Source of the DNA: Heliocidaris tuberculata
Lineage: Eukaryota; Echinodermata; Echinoidea; Camarodonta; Echinometridae
Length of the DNA stretch: 64,000 bases
NCBI GenBank assembly: GCA_025618425.1
Contig: CM046836.1
Span: 20,744,494-20,808,493, forward strand
Reading direction: 5' to 3'
Part shown: piece by piece, positions 11,620-24,912 of the stretch
Position numbering within the stretch: position 1 is the stretch's first letter
Layout: each line of letters begins with the position of its first letter
The notes under the pieces: generated by a model
Seen by the model: the letters and a program-made list of their open reading frames with translations, nothing else
Databases searched by the model: none
What the model was told of the DNA's origin: nothing
Translations under genes and position numbers: made by a program

Positions 11620-12170
11620 GTGTTCTAGTTGTGGTCTAGGGGATAATTAAGTCACCGGATTTGTCAGAGGTCTAGGGTTTGAGTCCATGCTACAAGTACT
11701 GGAATAATGTCCTTTGGCAAGATACTAATCTACAATTGCCACACTTGACCCAGGTGTACATAGTACATGTACATGTAGGTAAGTTGGTACCTGGTAAGCC
11801 AGGGTAATACATAATTTCCAAAGCTCTTTGAAAGTGCATGGGGATGTTACGTACTTGTACAGTGTACATTATGTATTATACATGTACAAGGACGGTACAG
11901 CAATAATGTCCTTTGGCAAGACACTTACAATGTACATGTATCTACATTTTCCACACTTGATGTATATGTACATGTACATGTAGGTGGGTACCTTGTAAGC
12001 CACAGTATTTTGTAATTTCAAAGGTGGATACATTACAGTGTACCTAGCAGAATTTACATGTACCTCTTGAATGCACTGTGTGCTGAGAGAGATTGGTTGC
12101 CTGAGCTAAAGCCAGGGTAATAATTTCCAAGAAGCCCTTTGGAAGCGCTTAAGATACTTTTAAGTATATA
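11620..12170 (+). repeat. tRNA-derived SINE cluster (degenerate)
   Basis: GTGGTCTAGGGGATAATTAA (about 11631) resembles a tRNA A box and GGGTTTGAGTCC (11676-11687) a B box. The tail AATGTCCTTTGGCAAGATAC (11707) repeats at 11906 as AATGTCCTTTGGCAAGACAC, and GTAAGCCAGGGTAATA recurs in altered form near 11998 and 12110. This looks like one SINE plus partial tandem copies of its body. Confidence 0.6.
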
Positions 12171-12856
12171 CACGTATGGTAAATGCGAACGGCGAACATA
12201 ATAGTAGAAGGCAATATTATATTTTCAGTACCCCAGGGACAATTTTGCCTCAAGCTCTCATGTAGGCCAGATGTACATGTACATGTATTTTGAGTGCACA
12301 TGCATGTACATTGTAGGCCTAAATATACATTTACATGTAGTTAACCTGTACAGGTAGTTCATAATTTGCACCTTTTGACGAAGGTGCAGCTTGTAATTTG
12401 AGTTGTGTACAAAAATGTTCCAACATGAACTGCTTACAGTAGCTAATGTACATGTAGGCTGTTGCACCTTGTGCACTGCATGGCACATCGACCTCAAGAT
12501 GTGATTGCTTTTACAGACAAGGCCATGTACGTGTTGATTGCAAGTAAGGTCTATTTCCAGCTACATGTATTAGCTCACAACATAGTAAGAAAATAATGTG
12601 TGATCAGACAGAGATAGCATACATTAGGAATAAGTTGTATGGTATACTATCAGGAAATGAAATATAAGAGGTATTATTTAATGATTTACTCTGTATATTA
12701 TGTTTCCAAGAGATACGTAAATTATAGATGGATATATTCTTATTCAAATTTCAAATCGTACTATCTATTACAATGAAATTCCTGGAATTATTGTTCGGAA
12801 ACAAATACAAATACTATATCACCCATTTGGTGAAACTTCCTTGTTTTGTTATCCAG
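12171..12856. other. non-coding stretch, no gene seen
   Basis: AT-rich, scattered TACATGTA words, no recognised exon or structured repeat. Confidence 0.5.
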
Positions 12857-13085
12857 AGGTGGTATTCTGAGATTTATTTTATCTTGATTTTAGTGAAATA
12901 ATTTTAATTGTCATAACAAAATGTACGCTTATGGCGCATTATTGGTTAATGCCTGCGCAAAAGTGGCTGCGTATGCGGAATTCATCTGCGCAAACACCAA
13001 TGAAATGTTGCAATTTGAAATTTGTTATGACAATTAAAATCTTTTCACTAAATCAAGATAAAATAAATCTCAGAATACCACCCCA
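12857..13085. mobile_element. MITE-like element, family D copy 1
   Basis: The left arm GGTGGTATTCTGAGATTTAT (12858) and right arm ATAAATCTCAGAATACCACC (ending about 13083) are inverse of each other over about 65 bp, including AATTTTAATTGTCATAACAAA. The loop holds GCCTGCGCAAAAGTGGCTGC and ATCTGCGCAAACACC. A related element lies at 25273-25522. Confidence 0.88.
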
Positions 13086-16000
13086 GATTTCACTTTGCCT
13101 TTGTACTTTTCCCCTCTATCCTTGTGTACTTTCTCTAGTCTAAATGCATCAAGCATGGGGTTAGAGCAATGACGATATTTGTGAAGTAGTAGTACTGTAC
13201 TGTATGTATTGTATTGTGTGGCTATTTCTGATCTTTAATGCCTAACCGGTTGACGGTGCACAACCACAGGCTTCTGAATTTGCTTTCAAGCTTTCACATT
13301 GAAAGGCTCTAGACAATCCATAACTTTATCCCTTGCGAGTCTACGAAAGCAGGTTTGTCGTCAGAAATTGATTATTCCTCTGTCACAATATTTGTGTTTC
13401 CTGGCATCTGTTCATAAATTGTCGTAAAGCAAGCACTTTAATCAAATGCGAGTGACATGAGCAGCATTATTGGATCTGGATTTATTGGGTACAATAGCTT
13501 TGATGGTTTTAATGCACTTTTTCATCTTGCACCTCAAAGTTGGTGGACGGTGGTATTGTGCATTGTACATGTATATTATGTACTTGTAAAAGGCGGCAGT
13601 TCCCTATAGGAGTGAGCCAAGTCTGTCAAGTGTTGTGTCTGTGGGCGTTTTCAAGTGTTTAATATTTAATATAAATTTTACCTTTAATGTTTAATATTTA
13701 CCTTTAATGTGTTTGTTTTTGAACAGTCATAATGTATAAAGTGAAAAATTGATACAGGCTGTTCTTACAAGAACTTTTCTTTATGGGACAGTGGTACGAG
13801 TATAAAGTCTACACAAAGTGTAGGCTTTTGGATGAGGTACATGTAGGGTGGGGATGATATCCACTTTCTTCCTGATTTTAAAACTATATATACATTATTA
13901 ATTATGTATGCTTCGTCCTCCCATACATGTACCTACACTTTGAGAATGAACAGTTGCCAAGTTTAGTATGGCTTTGAAATTCAAGTGTTTTTTCCCCCTT
14001 GTGCTTGAGCTTGACTCAACGATACTTCAGCTCCAAAGTCTCAAATTCCATCCAGGATAAAATGGAAGCACATATTTTCCATGTACAACCTGTACCTGCA
14101 CAGTGGTGTAATTTCCTGCGTAAAATCACGAAGACTTGTGATATTATAGACTGACACCTCAAAGAAGTTTTAGTACCCTCTCCATATGGGGGGGGGGGGG
14201 GGGGGTATGTATGCGTTAATGGCAGACATTAGTAGCTGGAGGCTGCATTGGGTTATTTACCCAAATTGGCCTGTCAAAACAGCTCCTTTATGTCATTATT
14301 CATGCTTACATGAAAAGAGAGCCGGGGCATGTTACTGAATCATGATGTGAGCATACCCAGGTATTGCACGTTCAGCCAAGAAAGTGAACTTGATGATATG
14401 AACACCTTTTCCCAGGATAAATGTTAACTGCTGGTTTTATTGCTGCCTCCCTCAAGCTACTCTTGAATTCTGGTAATGGAGTTGCATTTCAAGAGATATT
14501 GGCTCAAACTTCAAAGTTATTCTGAATTGTTTATCATGCAGTTACATGTAGTTGGGCTGTTCACACGAGGAAAATATTCATGTACACAAACTGGGTGAAA
14601 ACTTGCTGCAAATCACTTAATCACATTCACTGAACAACATAATCACATTTGCATACATGTATGTATATTAGACAGCATGCATAGATCAGGACAACAAGCT
14701 AGATTTTGGAAGATATTGGAACAGAATCATATGGAGTACAGTACAACAGGAGTCCTAAAGTGACAACAGCTAACAAATGACAACAAAAAACAGCATCAAC
14801 AACAAATACAAATGATAAGGATATTTGGTTCATTTCGTTGAAATGTGAACTTTTGTGCAAAGGAGAGAGAAAGATAGTTTTAAGAGAGAAGAAGAGAGAA
14901 AGAGAATTGTGTCACTTTGCATTCGTGTAAACCTTTGCATCGAGTCCCATTTTCAGAGCGATTATTGTCCTCAACATTCCCATTGCCAATTTCAGGGCAA
15001 GAAACCGAATTCTTCTTTTCATCATCTTTAAAACTTCATTTAACGGGACTCACCACACCTGTACATCTATCACGCATGCCATACTGAACTGCGATTAAGA
15101 CATCTTCCTACCCCTTCGGCAAGCGTATCACCTTACCCACAAAGACCAGCCCTTTCTCCGGCTGGCCCCCAAGCCCTGACTTTCCAGGACGTCAGGTTAC
15201 GATGACATGGTGGACAGCGCAAGCCTTCATGCATAATTTTGGAGAGATAAATCAGGATTCTTTGCACCGATTGTTGGTTTTTGTAGTAGAGTGCCCGGAT
15301 ATCCTACAAGCAGTATCAATAGTAAACTGATGTACTGTACATGTATGTAGGATGCTGGTTATTTTGAACTGACCCCAAAATACTGTGCAGTGTACAACTA
15401 TGAAATTGAAGTTCGACTTCTGATTTTGAGGGTGACGTTTCAGCGGAAGTATATCATTATACCCAAAAGATTTCTTGATATTTGTGTCTTGATGAGATTG
15501 ACTAGTACATGTACATGTTTTTTGTATACATTTTCATGTACATTGTCCGTGCATTTCAGCTGCTTAAACCTGTTTGAGACAATTCATATATATGTAGGCC
15601 TTACATATTATTTCCAGTGGGTTTTCATCCCAAGTTTTCACTGGCTTACATGTACATGTACCATTTTATGGGTGAGGTCCATTTCAATACCTACACTTGC
15701 TGGGAATGCTCATTTTTTTCTTTACTAATTTTTCGTTATAAAGTCCAAGCAATATTGTACATGTTGCTAGATTAATATCAGTGGAATACTGCCTTTCTTT
15801 TGACAAGCATAATATCATGCATTGCACATGTACACATTTGCAATACAAAACACTTTGTTTATGAATAGGCAATCCATGAATTTGGCATGATGGACTATAT
15901 TCATGTAGGCCATGGGTACATACATTTTCTTTTAAAAAAACCCCGAGTGATTACTAATTACTACATGTAGGTCTATATGTAATGTCATTGGTGTAGAAAG

Positions 16001-16506
16001 TGTCAGATTTTGCTAATGGCCTACAGTAGACCTGTGGAGAGGCAGTTACCATGGTAACAATGCCATCTGTTGTCTGCACGTCACTGTTGTGACAGTTTGC
16101 ATTTTTATGTATTAAAAGCTACATGTACATGTAATGATGTAAGTGATAAGTATAGAATATACTGTACATCATGGTTTTAAACGCAAACCACTTGTAAGTA
16201 ATCATCTTTTATTGTGTGTACACTGTAGGCTCTTTGATTATATAGACAGGCCTATGTACATTGTATATAGTACAATGTACATACATGTATGTACATGTAT
16301 GCACTCACATTGGAGTCACCCATATTTGTAGGTCTGCAAGGAATCAAGAACCAAAAATCTACCAAATGTGACAAAACATTTAAAGGAGGGGGGGGGGGGG
16401 ATGAGGGTTGTCACAAGTTCACAACCCCCATACTATGCCCCTAATTATGCTTCTTCTATCTCCATGAAGGCTTCCTCACACTCATAACCCTATCAGGAGC
16501 AATCTG
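13086..16506. other. long non-coding stretch, no gene seen
   Basis: Mostly AT-rich, with G-runs near 14189-14205 and 16387-16400 and TACATGTA words. The 15090-15230 part is clearly more GC-rich, with CCAGCCCTTTCTCCGGCTGG as a small hairpin. It could be a conserved non-coding or untranslated exon segment but has no recognisable frame. An untranslated first exon of the DCUN1D3-like gene may lie somewhere here; I cannot place it. Confidence 0.4.
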
Positions 16507-16920
16507 TTAACCCTTTCGCCATGGCATGATATTTTGCGATTTGTCTCAATAACTTTTGATTCAGAGCTCTAAAAAATATACCAGATGCATGAGTACAAAG
16601 AGCAACACTTTCTGCACACACTGTCCATTTCTGTGGCATGACCATACTGTGTTTGACTAGGAATTTGAAAAAGGAGAATAAGCTTCAAAATCCTTAAATT
16701 GGCAACACATTGAAAGGTTCAAAATCATTGATTTTTTAATCAAAATTGGCAATTTTTTTTTCATTTTTGGACAAAGTTCCTAACCATGTATATTGTTTTC
16801 AAGGACTTTACATTTTATTAGAACCATGTAGCACTAAAAGAAAAATGTATTCGTTGCCAATTTGAAGAACAAAATGTGATCAATTTTGCCCTTAAATAAT
16901 TCCTGCCCTGAAAGGCTTAA
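16507..16920. mobile_element. MITE-like element, family C copy 2
   Basis: 414 bp beginning TTAACCCTTTCG and ending GAAAGGCTTAA. Same orientation and whole-length similarity to 6129-6545, with scattered substitutions. The right terminal repeat has decayed by one base relative to copy 1. Confidence 0.85.
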
Positions 16921-19900
16921 TAATTACACCAACCTAAATTGATTCCAAACATGGCATACCACATGGAGTATGCTCAATTTCATTTTCCATGTTTGCCTTG
17001 ACATTCACACAGCTATTGAGCAGTCACAGGTGTAAAAGGTGTACAGTGTACATGTAGCTAATCAATTATCTGGCCATGCGAACAGTGTGTAAAGCATGCA
17101 TCATAACAGGTTGGAAGACAGTGTGTTTAGATGGGGAAACTCTTTTCCAAATGTAGTTTTTAGTCACTGTGTGAAAGGTGTTGTCATGCCATGCAGACAA
17201 AACAGGGTGACAGAAAGGTGTGTTTAGCTGAAGACTATCTTGGACTGAGTGGAAACACAGTGAAAGGTTCCAATTAACGTTTAGGCCATGGAAAAAAAAA
17301 AAAAAAAAGTAAAGCGGGAATGATATCGGTACACTGTATGCAGAAAGGTGTGCTTAGATGAAGAAAATTATGTACTGTCTGGGTATCATAATGGAAGGTG
17401 TAGAATCAATTTTCAGGCCATGGAACAGACAATGTAATCATGCATGATCAAAGGGAATTGCGGAATAGCATGTTTACATGTAGATAATTGGATATTTATA
17501 TAGCGCTCATATCCACCAGGCAATATTACCCCTGGACTAGCTACATGTAGGCTACCGATTTCGACACTTACAGCATTCAAGGAATTATTTCCTGCCGGTT
17601 TCCATTTAACACCTGGATGGAGAGTGGCAGATGTAGATAAATGTCTTGCCAAGGGACACTAGTGCTGCGTCTGGGTTTAATCTCAGACAATATCACCCAC
17701 ATTAGCCTCATTTCTGATACCCAGTGTCATGTAATGACACTGGGTATAAAGGGGTGTTTTGGAACGCTGGGTGTGATGCACAATGGTAATTAAATGTGTT
17801 CTATCAACTACTGATACATACATGACTACATGTACTGTACATATTTTATGTCAGACAGCAAACACTATTTTAAATTTTGAAATAATGCTTCAAATATTAG
17901 TTTTGAAGAACTGTCCCAAGTATTCATTATTTCAAAATAACAACCTTGTATCTATTTTACAATGTGCAAACTTCATTGTGATATTGATCTTTTCAAGGTA
18001 CTTTTTATTATCGATTAAAATTGTCAAATGTGATCATTTATACCTGTAAACTGTACATGTACGTACTGAAACAGATTGTAAATCAAGTCAAGTCCCTCAA
18101 GCACTTAATGGATTACAGTTCAACTTCAGTGAACATGTACAGCAATATGGCAAACATAGACTTTCATCACTTGCTAATTAATCAAGTGTATGGACCGTGT
18201 ACAGGACATGTATGTGGGAGAAAACGTGAGAAACAAGGGGGCGGGTACAAAAACATTGCCTCATATCTTTCCTCCCTCTGCTCCCCAACCTAGTGCAATG
18301 CAGGCTTTTGCGCATGCATGGAACCACGTACAATTTGCACAAATTGTATCATGGATGCATCGATGAGTAGCATTAATGGGGAGTTTGAAATGATGCTTGT
18401 AGAGTTAAATTATTGTTATTTGATGAGGAGATGCGGAACGGGCATTGACGTACGCACGTATGCAGGCCTGCATGTACATTAGATATGTGGTGGGCAGAAA
18501 TGGAGAGTGAATTTTGCCTTCGTGCCTCGAATCAACAATGAGATATTGCTTCAGACTGTGCAGCATTACAGTTAATCCAGGACTAGATACATTTTCAATC
18601 CCTACTTTTCTCTCGGGTGCGCGCATATATTATAATGGACTCTAACGGCCCCCATTCAGCTGCTCAGTTTTATTATTATACAGTAACAAGTACACTATTA
18701 CGGTACATGTACATGTAGATTCGTGTACATGTACAATTAAAATTTATCACTGCGTGCCAAGCAAAAGGGCAGTACTTAGCAGAGCAATTTCTAATAGACT
18801 GTCTTATGAGAGCCAGAAGGTCTTTAACTCTATGATATGTGCATGTTTTTGAGTATATGCCCTTCTTGCTCATAGCAGATGTGATTTACATACACATGTA
18901 GGTGTGTTAGGAATTTTCCACCTTACACATTACTTGGTATCTTAATATTTATGCGCTGCAGTACAGTGTGTACTTATTTAAAACACAAATAAAATATATC
19001 ACTTGAAAAGTGAAGCAAAAAATAATGGAGCACAGAGAGAGAGAGAAAGAGAGAGAGAGAAGTGGGAGAAATATGAATGACAAATTCATTGATTTGAAAT
19101 CTAGAATACTTGAATAAAATGTGTCTTGTGGCTATATTTAGAGAAGTGTTACATGTTTACATGTACGGGTAATTCACCGCTGGAAACCCAAGAAATCAGT
19201 ATTCGCTGCCTTGGCTCCAAAATGAAAGAATTTAATGCCATGTAGCATTTTTTTTATTTAATTTTATTTTTTAAATTTGAAAAGCGTTGTTTACTCTGGA
19301 CATGTTTGACTAAGTACTGGTCTAAGGAATCTCGGTATGACTTGCATACATGTACCTGTAGATATGGTGGGAGAATTTCTATATGCATTTTAGATGTAGT
19401 TTGGTGATTTGTCCGTTGGTAAATTTTCAGGGCAAACAGTCAATGCTGCATACCATATGTTTGGGCACGTACATGTACATGTATAGTGTACCAGTAATCA
19501 AATAATCAGAAGATATTACTAAAGCCATAAAAACCTACATATATATCACTTTTTGATTTTCACTGTCCAGTTGAAATCTTTATTTCGCTTGATAACATTG
19601 AGGCCCTATATCGGTGACAGATACTGGGGGACATCTTTTTTTTTAACTGATACAATTTTTTTTTTGGACACAGACATGTACATGTACATGAATGTACACA
19701 TACTTTTGCCCCCCCCCCCCCCCCCCCCCCAGTGAAATAATCCTGGATCTAAGATCATGATACAAAATTTGTACTGTGACTGCTGAACATGTACATGTAC
19801 ACTGGTTGTTTGGACTGTCACAACGTGATCTCTGTATTTGTACAGGTTTTATACTAGAGAGAAATATTATCTTTCAGTGGTACAGTCAACTATTTGAAGT

Positions 19901-20256
19901 TCATTGTAACCCAGCTTGGCAAGGTTGGATGATTTATTTTAGTTTTGCTCCTGGAAAAATAATTCATTAAAATTTGTTCAATGCTGCATACTTGTATATT
20001 ATTATGTGAATATTGCTTGATCTGCAGTTCATTAACATATTGATTATATATGTGCCAAGACTTCCTTATTGTGGAGGTGAATACAATACATGGATATTTC
20101 ATAGTTCGTATGTAATAGCAATAAGCATGAAATATTTGTTGTATAAAATTGAGGATACATGTATGTGCTATGTTATGCTTTGCCTTTTTCTTAAATCATT
20201 CTGTGTAGTTACTTCAGTTGCCTTTATTGTTGCCTAAATGCAGATTTTCTTTATCT
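16921..20256. other. non-coding stretch upstream of the DCUN1D3-like exon
   Basis: No coding exon recognised. It holds a segment near 17480-17700 with ATTTATATAGCGCTCATATC and CTTGCCAAGGGACA that looks like another short interspersed element, a (GA)n tract at 19034-19061, C-runs near 19710-19730 and many TACATGTA words. Because a splice acceptor precedes the coding exon, at least part of this is probably intron. Confidence 0.45.
18805..18873. repeat. short hairpin repeat (GAGCCAGAAGG family), degenerate copy
   Basis: TATGAGAGCCAGAAGG near the left end pairs with CCCTTCTTGCTCATA at the right end around a roughly 40-base AT-rich loop. It matches the cleaner 72-bp copy at 23613-23684. Confidence 0.6.
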
Positions 20257-20272
20257 TCTTGTATTTCCTCAG
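20257..20272 (+). other. probable splice acceptor before the DCUN1D3-like coding exon
   Basis: A pyrimidine-rich tract (TCTTCTTGTATTTCCTCAG) ends with CAG at 20272, 130 bp upstream of the chosen start codon. This fits a gene with an untranslated 5' exon and the whole coding sequence in a later exon. The upstream exon was not found. Confidence 0.55.
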
Positions 20273-20402
20273 ATCCTTCCTGATGTTGATCATTTGAGGG
20301 TCAGCTTCTGTCTGTGACCTTGTTTGGTCCATCCACACCAACCCAGTGTTCACCTATGGTCCCCAGGCTGTCTTGCCCGGCGCCACCCACCCAGCCACCC
20401 TC

Positions 20403-21344
20403 ATGGGCAAGTGTTTCTCCATCTGCAACCCAGGTTCAACCAGCGTGGAAGAGCAGAATGGCAAGAACAACAAGGCGCAACTCCCTCCCAAACCCTTGCA
20501 TCACGGCACTGCTATAGAGCGCGCCACTGCCCAACCCGTGCAGTACGTCCAGCACATCAGCTCGAGCGGGAACCGCGCGGGCACCCTCCCTCTCCGTCCC
20601 GCTGGGGACTCGAACAATGGTTCTCACAGCAGACCCGCACATGATTCACACAAGCAGTTTCCGCGACAGAACGGTGTAGAGACAAACGCAGCCATGAAGT
20701 CGGACTTCTCTGAGCGAAAGGCTAACAAACTCTTTGAGAAATATAAAGATAACTCTGAGGATGCCATCTTGGCAGAAGGCACTGAACGATTCTGCCAGGA
20801 TCTCAAGGTCAGCCCTGAAGATTTTATAGTACTAGTGATTGCGTGGAAGTTCCAAGCGGCCGTCATGTGTCGCTTCACACGGACTGAATTCATCCAGGGA
20901 TGTCGCACCCTTCGTGCCGACTCCATCAACGCCATCAAGGCAAAGTTTCCGGATCTGCGGCATGAAGTGAAGACGGACGATACCATGTTCAAGGATCTCT
21001 ATCGGTACACATTTGGCTTTGGCCTGGACACGGAAGGTGGCCAGAGAACTTTACCGTGTGAGATAGCAATACCTCTATGGAAGCTTGTCTTCTTCTACCG
21101 ACAACCCCCAATCCTAGATCGCTGGTGCAATTTCCTGACTGTTAACCAGGTCAAAGGTATATCCAGGGACACATGGCAGATGTTTCTGCATTTTGTAGAG
21201 GTCATTGGAGACAATCTCAGTAACTATGACGACAACGAAGCGTGGCCTAGCCTTTTTGATGACTTTGTGGAATATGAAAATGATAGATTGAAAACAGTGA
21301 ACCAAGATGGGCAGGAGGAGGAAGAAGAAACTCATCTAGTGTAG
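20403..21344 (+). CDS. DCUN1D3: DCN1-like protein 3 (DCUN1D3-like), intact single-exon CDS
   Basis: Encodes 313 residues. DCUN1D family members act as co-E3 scaffolds that promote NEDD8 transfer from the E2 to cullins; the D3 form is membrane-anchored through N-terminal lipidation. The start at 20403 gives MGKCFSIC, with Gly2 for myristoylation and nearby Cys residues for palmitoylation, as expected for this paralogue. An in-frame ATG at 20346 would bury that signal, so I reject it. Residues 1-100 are a low-complexity linker. The DCUN1/PONY domain runs from about 103 to 297, with hallmark stretches EDAILAEGTERFCQDL, AWKFQAAVMCRFTR, FKDLYRYTFGFGLD, GISRDTWQMFL and NEAWPSLFDDFVEY. The C terminus is an acidic EEEEE tail. 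There is no N-terminal UBA domain, again as in D3. Recognition rests on remembered family similarity; orthology to D3 rather than D4/D5 is supported by the MGxC start. Confidence 0.95.
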   Translation: MGKCFSICNPGSTSVEEQNGKNNKAQLPPKPLHHGTAIERATAQPVQYVQHISSSGNRAGTLPLRPAGDSNNGSHSRPAHDSHKQFPRQNGVETNAAMKSDFSERKANKLFEKYKDNSEDAILAEGTERFCQDLKVSPEDFIVLVIAWKFQAAVMCRFTRTEFIQGCRTLRADSINAIKAKFPDLRHEVKTDDTMFKDLYRYTFGFGLDTEGGQRTLPCEIAIPLWKLVFFYRQPPILDRWCNFLTVNQVKGISRDTWQMFLHFVEVIGDNLSNYDDNEAWPSLFDDFVEYENDRLKTVNQDGQEEEEETHLV

Positions 21345-24300
21345 AAAAATAGGGATACTCATATTTTTTATTGATTTTTTTTATGCATAGTGGTTTATAT
21401 TATTTGTTTCTATTTATTCACGTGCAAGGTGCTTCATGTACATGTACATGTTCAAGGTCCTTTCCACAGATGGTTTTGATTTCCAGGTAAGTGTTCATTT
21501 GCGTTTTACAAGTGTTACAAGGAAGTCTATAATTTTTTTCTTTTTAATGCTGGTCCTTTGTGGATGTGCCCAAGTGCAACCTTTTTGTACTCCCAAGAAA
21601 AAAATAGACGGGGAATGCAGTTGTACATGTACTTGCAGCATCTTGTTAAATTATTATTTGTACAATTTTAACATATTTTTGAAAGCAATGACATGTAATA
21701 TGTAATATCAAGAGAATATTTTCCTGAAGACTCCAGCCAAATCATGATCAGTTTCAAGGATTTATTTTCAAAAGGAGCAAACACGGTTTCTATGATTAAG
21801 AGAATTCATGCATGCTTGGCGAGTAGGGGGATCAACTTCACTTTGTAAAATACTGAGTTGCTGTATGAGAGAAAAACGCGCATCATTTACATACATGTAC
21901 CTGTGATTTAAAGTTCTATTTTTGAAAAACCTCTACATGTGCAGTGTATCCATTCAGTACTACTGATATTGTTGACATAGATTTTGGATAGATCAACCAA
22001 AGTTGACATGCTGGATGTTGGGGGGGGGGGGGGGGGAGGGAGGATGGATAAAAGACAAGTTAATTGACACAAACAGAATTTCTTTAAATTTGTCAGTAAT
22101 ATTCAGGTAACTCAACGTGACGAGTGTAAGAAAGTACACAGCAACTCAAAGTGAAAAAAAAAAGTAGCTGAGATTCATTATATAATGCTGCATCTACATT
22201 TGTAAATCATAATCTTGATCATTTCCGTATATAGATAATAAAGTAGGATCATTGAAAGGCAGGATCTGGTTCAGATGTTTAAGTTTTGCTCTTAGTTTTA
22301 GATAAGAGTAGAGAGTATCGTATAGCAACTCTCTGTTTTGATATGCAATTTCAAAATTTAAGCTTGCAATATATCTTTACAGAAGTACATTAATATATCA
22401 GTTTTATGGAAGCTCATACCAAGCAAAACCTTTTTTGGGTGATTTCCCCCTTTTGATTAATACCCTATTTCTTGGATGTGACTTACAGCTGTAGTTCCAA
22501 TTCCCCAAATGCTTTCCTGAAAGCCTTGTACTAATCTTTTTGAGAGAGGAACATGCTTTTTGAAATATTGCTTGCCCAAGGAATGCCCAGGAAATGCCCA
22601 ACACTGACAAAAATGTAATTCATTTTGACTAATTCATTTCTATTCCAATATGTACATGTACATGTGTATGTACAGTACATGGTCAGATAAAGAACTATCC
22701 TATAATTCGAATTTGTTGCACAATTTGTTGATTTGAGTGCTTATTCTTCAGCATGTAGTTCGGTTTGAGGGTTTCCATTTTGTGTTGGGGTAAGACAATT
22801 TTTTCTTTCTGTTTAGATGATTTTGCTCCATGTGAAGGCTTTCATACATTTTGATTATCCATTTTTTTAAAAAGGCAACATAAAAATTGTGTAAAAAGCA
22901 TGCGATGAATAAAAGTTTAAGTATCTGTTGTGGCTGTAATATATATGCATACTTTACACCTGATTTACACAATGTACATTTGTGTTTATGTTATTTCTCT
23001 ATTCTATTTATATCAAAAGATATGTTCATAATATGGAAACATTCTTTTGTATCAAGTCCAGTCTTCACTCGTAATTTCATCTTGGGTCTTTTTGACTATG
23101 TTTTCCATGTTTGTGTGAGCAAAAATTTAACAATTTTGTACAGGTTACAAATTTTATTGTCTTAAAATACACTCAGACACTTTTGAGAAGTGTCATCATT
23201 TTTAATTAGTTCATAATTTTTTTTCTGATTACTGTACAAAGTAAGATTACTATTTTTTATTTAATATTTAAGAAAAGTCAAGAAACTTTATGTGTGATTT
23301 GTATGTGTATACTGTACGTGATGTGTTTCATCATTTTTATACACCAGAATTAATTGAAAGTGAATATTTGTAGAATGTTGGTATTTGTTGTATTGAGTCC
23401 AAAGAAACCATATTTTCATCATTTTAAAAAAAACAACACAAAAACAATTTGTGTTGTGATGGTAGACTTCACAGGTAAAAACATTTTTTGCTTTTAATAC
23501 TCACAATCACATTGCTGTCCCCAGATGAGATATTATATAAGAAATCAAAATAGATATATACAATGCAATGCCATTTCAACATTTTGTTGTCCCATTACCT
23601 GAAATATTGTTTGCTTAGAGCCAGAAGGGCATTAGGTATATGTAAAAAATATATGTATGGGTTAACACCCTTCTGGCTCTTAGCAGAAGATATATGTTAA
23701 TATTTTGCATGTTGTGATATATGTTCAGCAGCAACCAAGCGCACATTTCCTTTCTGTGATTAGTACATGTAGTGGTATACCATAACTGGACCGCAAGCTG
23801 CAAAATGAAAATGAAAATAAGAGCGTATGAAAGTAAAATCTAAGTTACAGTACATTTTGCTAGTGCACCTCTATTTGTTGCACTTCCAATCATGGAGATA
23901 TTTCCTTCGTAGATGTATATGTTGATGAAATATGGAAATAATTTCTATCAAATACACTAATGTTATTCGACAAAAGATTATTAGGGTGCTAGAAAAAGAA
24001 GGTAGATTTTTCTTGTAACACTAAAAAGGGATGATAGTACATGTATTGCCTAAAACAATTTTTTTATTTTCAGCATTCAAAATGGATATGTATGGAGTTG
24101 GAATTCAAGATCTAGAAGAAAAAAAAAAATGAGAATGTGAAATGGTACCTCAAGTGTTACATCATGCAAGACAGGAGTTGTATTGTTTTGGAAGTGCTCA
24201 CATATGATTGTCAGTCAAAACAGTTGTAAAACTTGAAAATTGTGAGGATGACCTTCAGAAAATGTCAACAGGAAGTAGTTCAAAGCCATGTGGCCATTGT

Positions 24301-24912
24301 CTGCATGACACACCAGGGCTACACTCGGTTGGCAAACCCACATTGTCTTGTGTTGATTCTGTCAATAAAGCTGACAGGACAATACATGTAGTTATGTGAC
24401 AAAATAAGCGTGTGTTTTAAAGAGGGATCGATTTAATATATATGAGTAATGTAGATTTCATCTATGAGGTTGTGACACATTGGGGTAATTGTGAGAGAAA
24501 GGTGGCTGGGTCATCTGTTTTTGTGTAGGGTCACTGGCATGTCAACCCCAACAGCACAATTAACCAATGTATTCAATTTCAAGTCTAATGCACATATATG
24601 TACTTCAAAAACTAAAGTTGCTCTTTCTGATGCAAAAGCTTGTATGACCTAGCACAAAGTAATGTATGAAGATAAGTTCCCGCCACAGAGGTACTTATGG
24701 TCATTACACTTCTTATAACCTTCTGCAACTGGGTTTTGAAAGAAGCTGAAATAAGCTTAGAAATGGACTTTCAAAAATCAAATTACTTGCTGATTGAGGT
24801 CCTGAATTGCCATATAAACAATAGAGTGTTGTAAGCCTTCCAGTCAGAGGAAAGGCCATCAGCTGTGACTTGGAGTGACATCAATGTTGTCAGGTAGCAC
24901 CACAGACCACCA
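21345..24912. other. 3' UTR of the DCUN1D3-like gene and intergenic DNA
   Basis: AT-rich and largely free of foldback elements for about 3 kb after the stop codon, consistent with a long 3' UTR. AATAAA-type signals on the + strand occur near 22240, 22908 and 24364; I cannot say which is used. There is a G-run at 22020-22035. No further coding exon recognised. Confidence 0.45.
23613..23684. repeat. 72-bp hairpin repeat (GAGCCAGAAGGGC family)
   Basis: GCTTAGAGCCAGAAGGGC at the left pairs perfectly, or nearly so, with the inverse GCCCTTCTGGCTCTTAGC-like right end (CCCTTCTGGCTCTTAGC). The loop is about 37 bases, AT-rich. Related sequence occurs at 18805-18873, 52355-52375 (one arm) and, degenerate, near 43854-43890. 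Confidence 0.8.

Noticed and set aside
20324..20644. Alternative frames over the DCUN1D3-like N terminus
   Set aside because: Shadows of the real frame, which has the MGKCFS start and a full DCUN1 domain.
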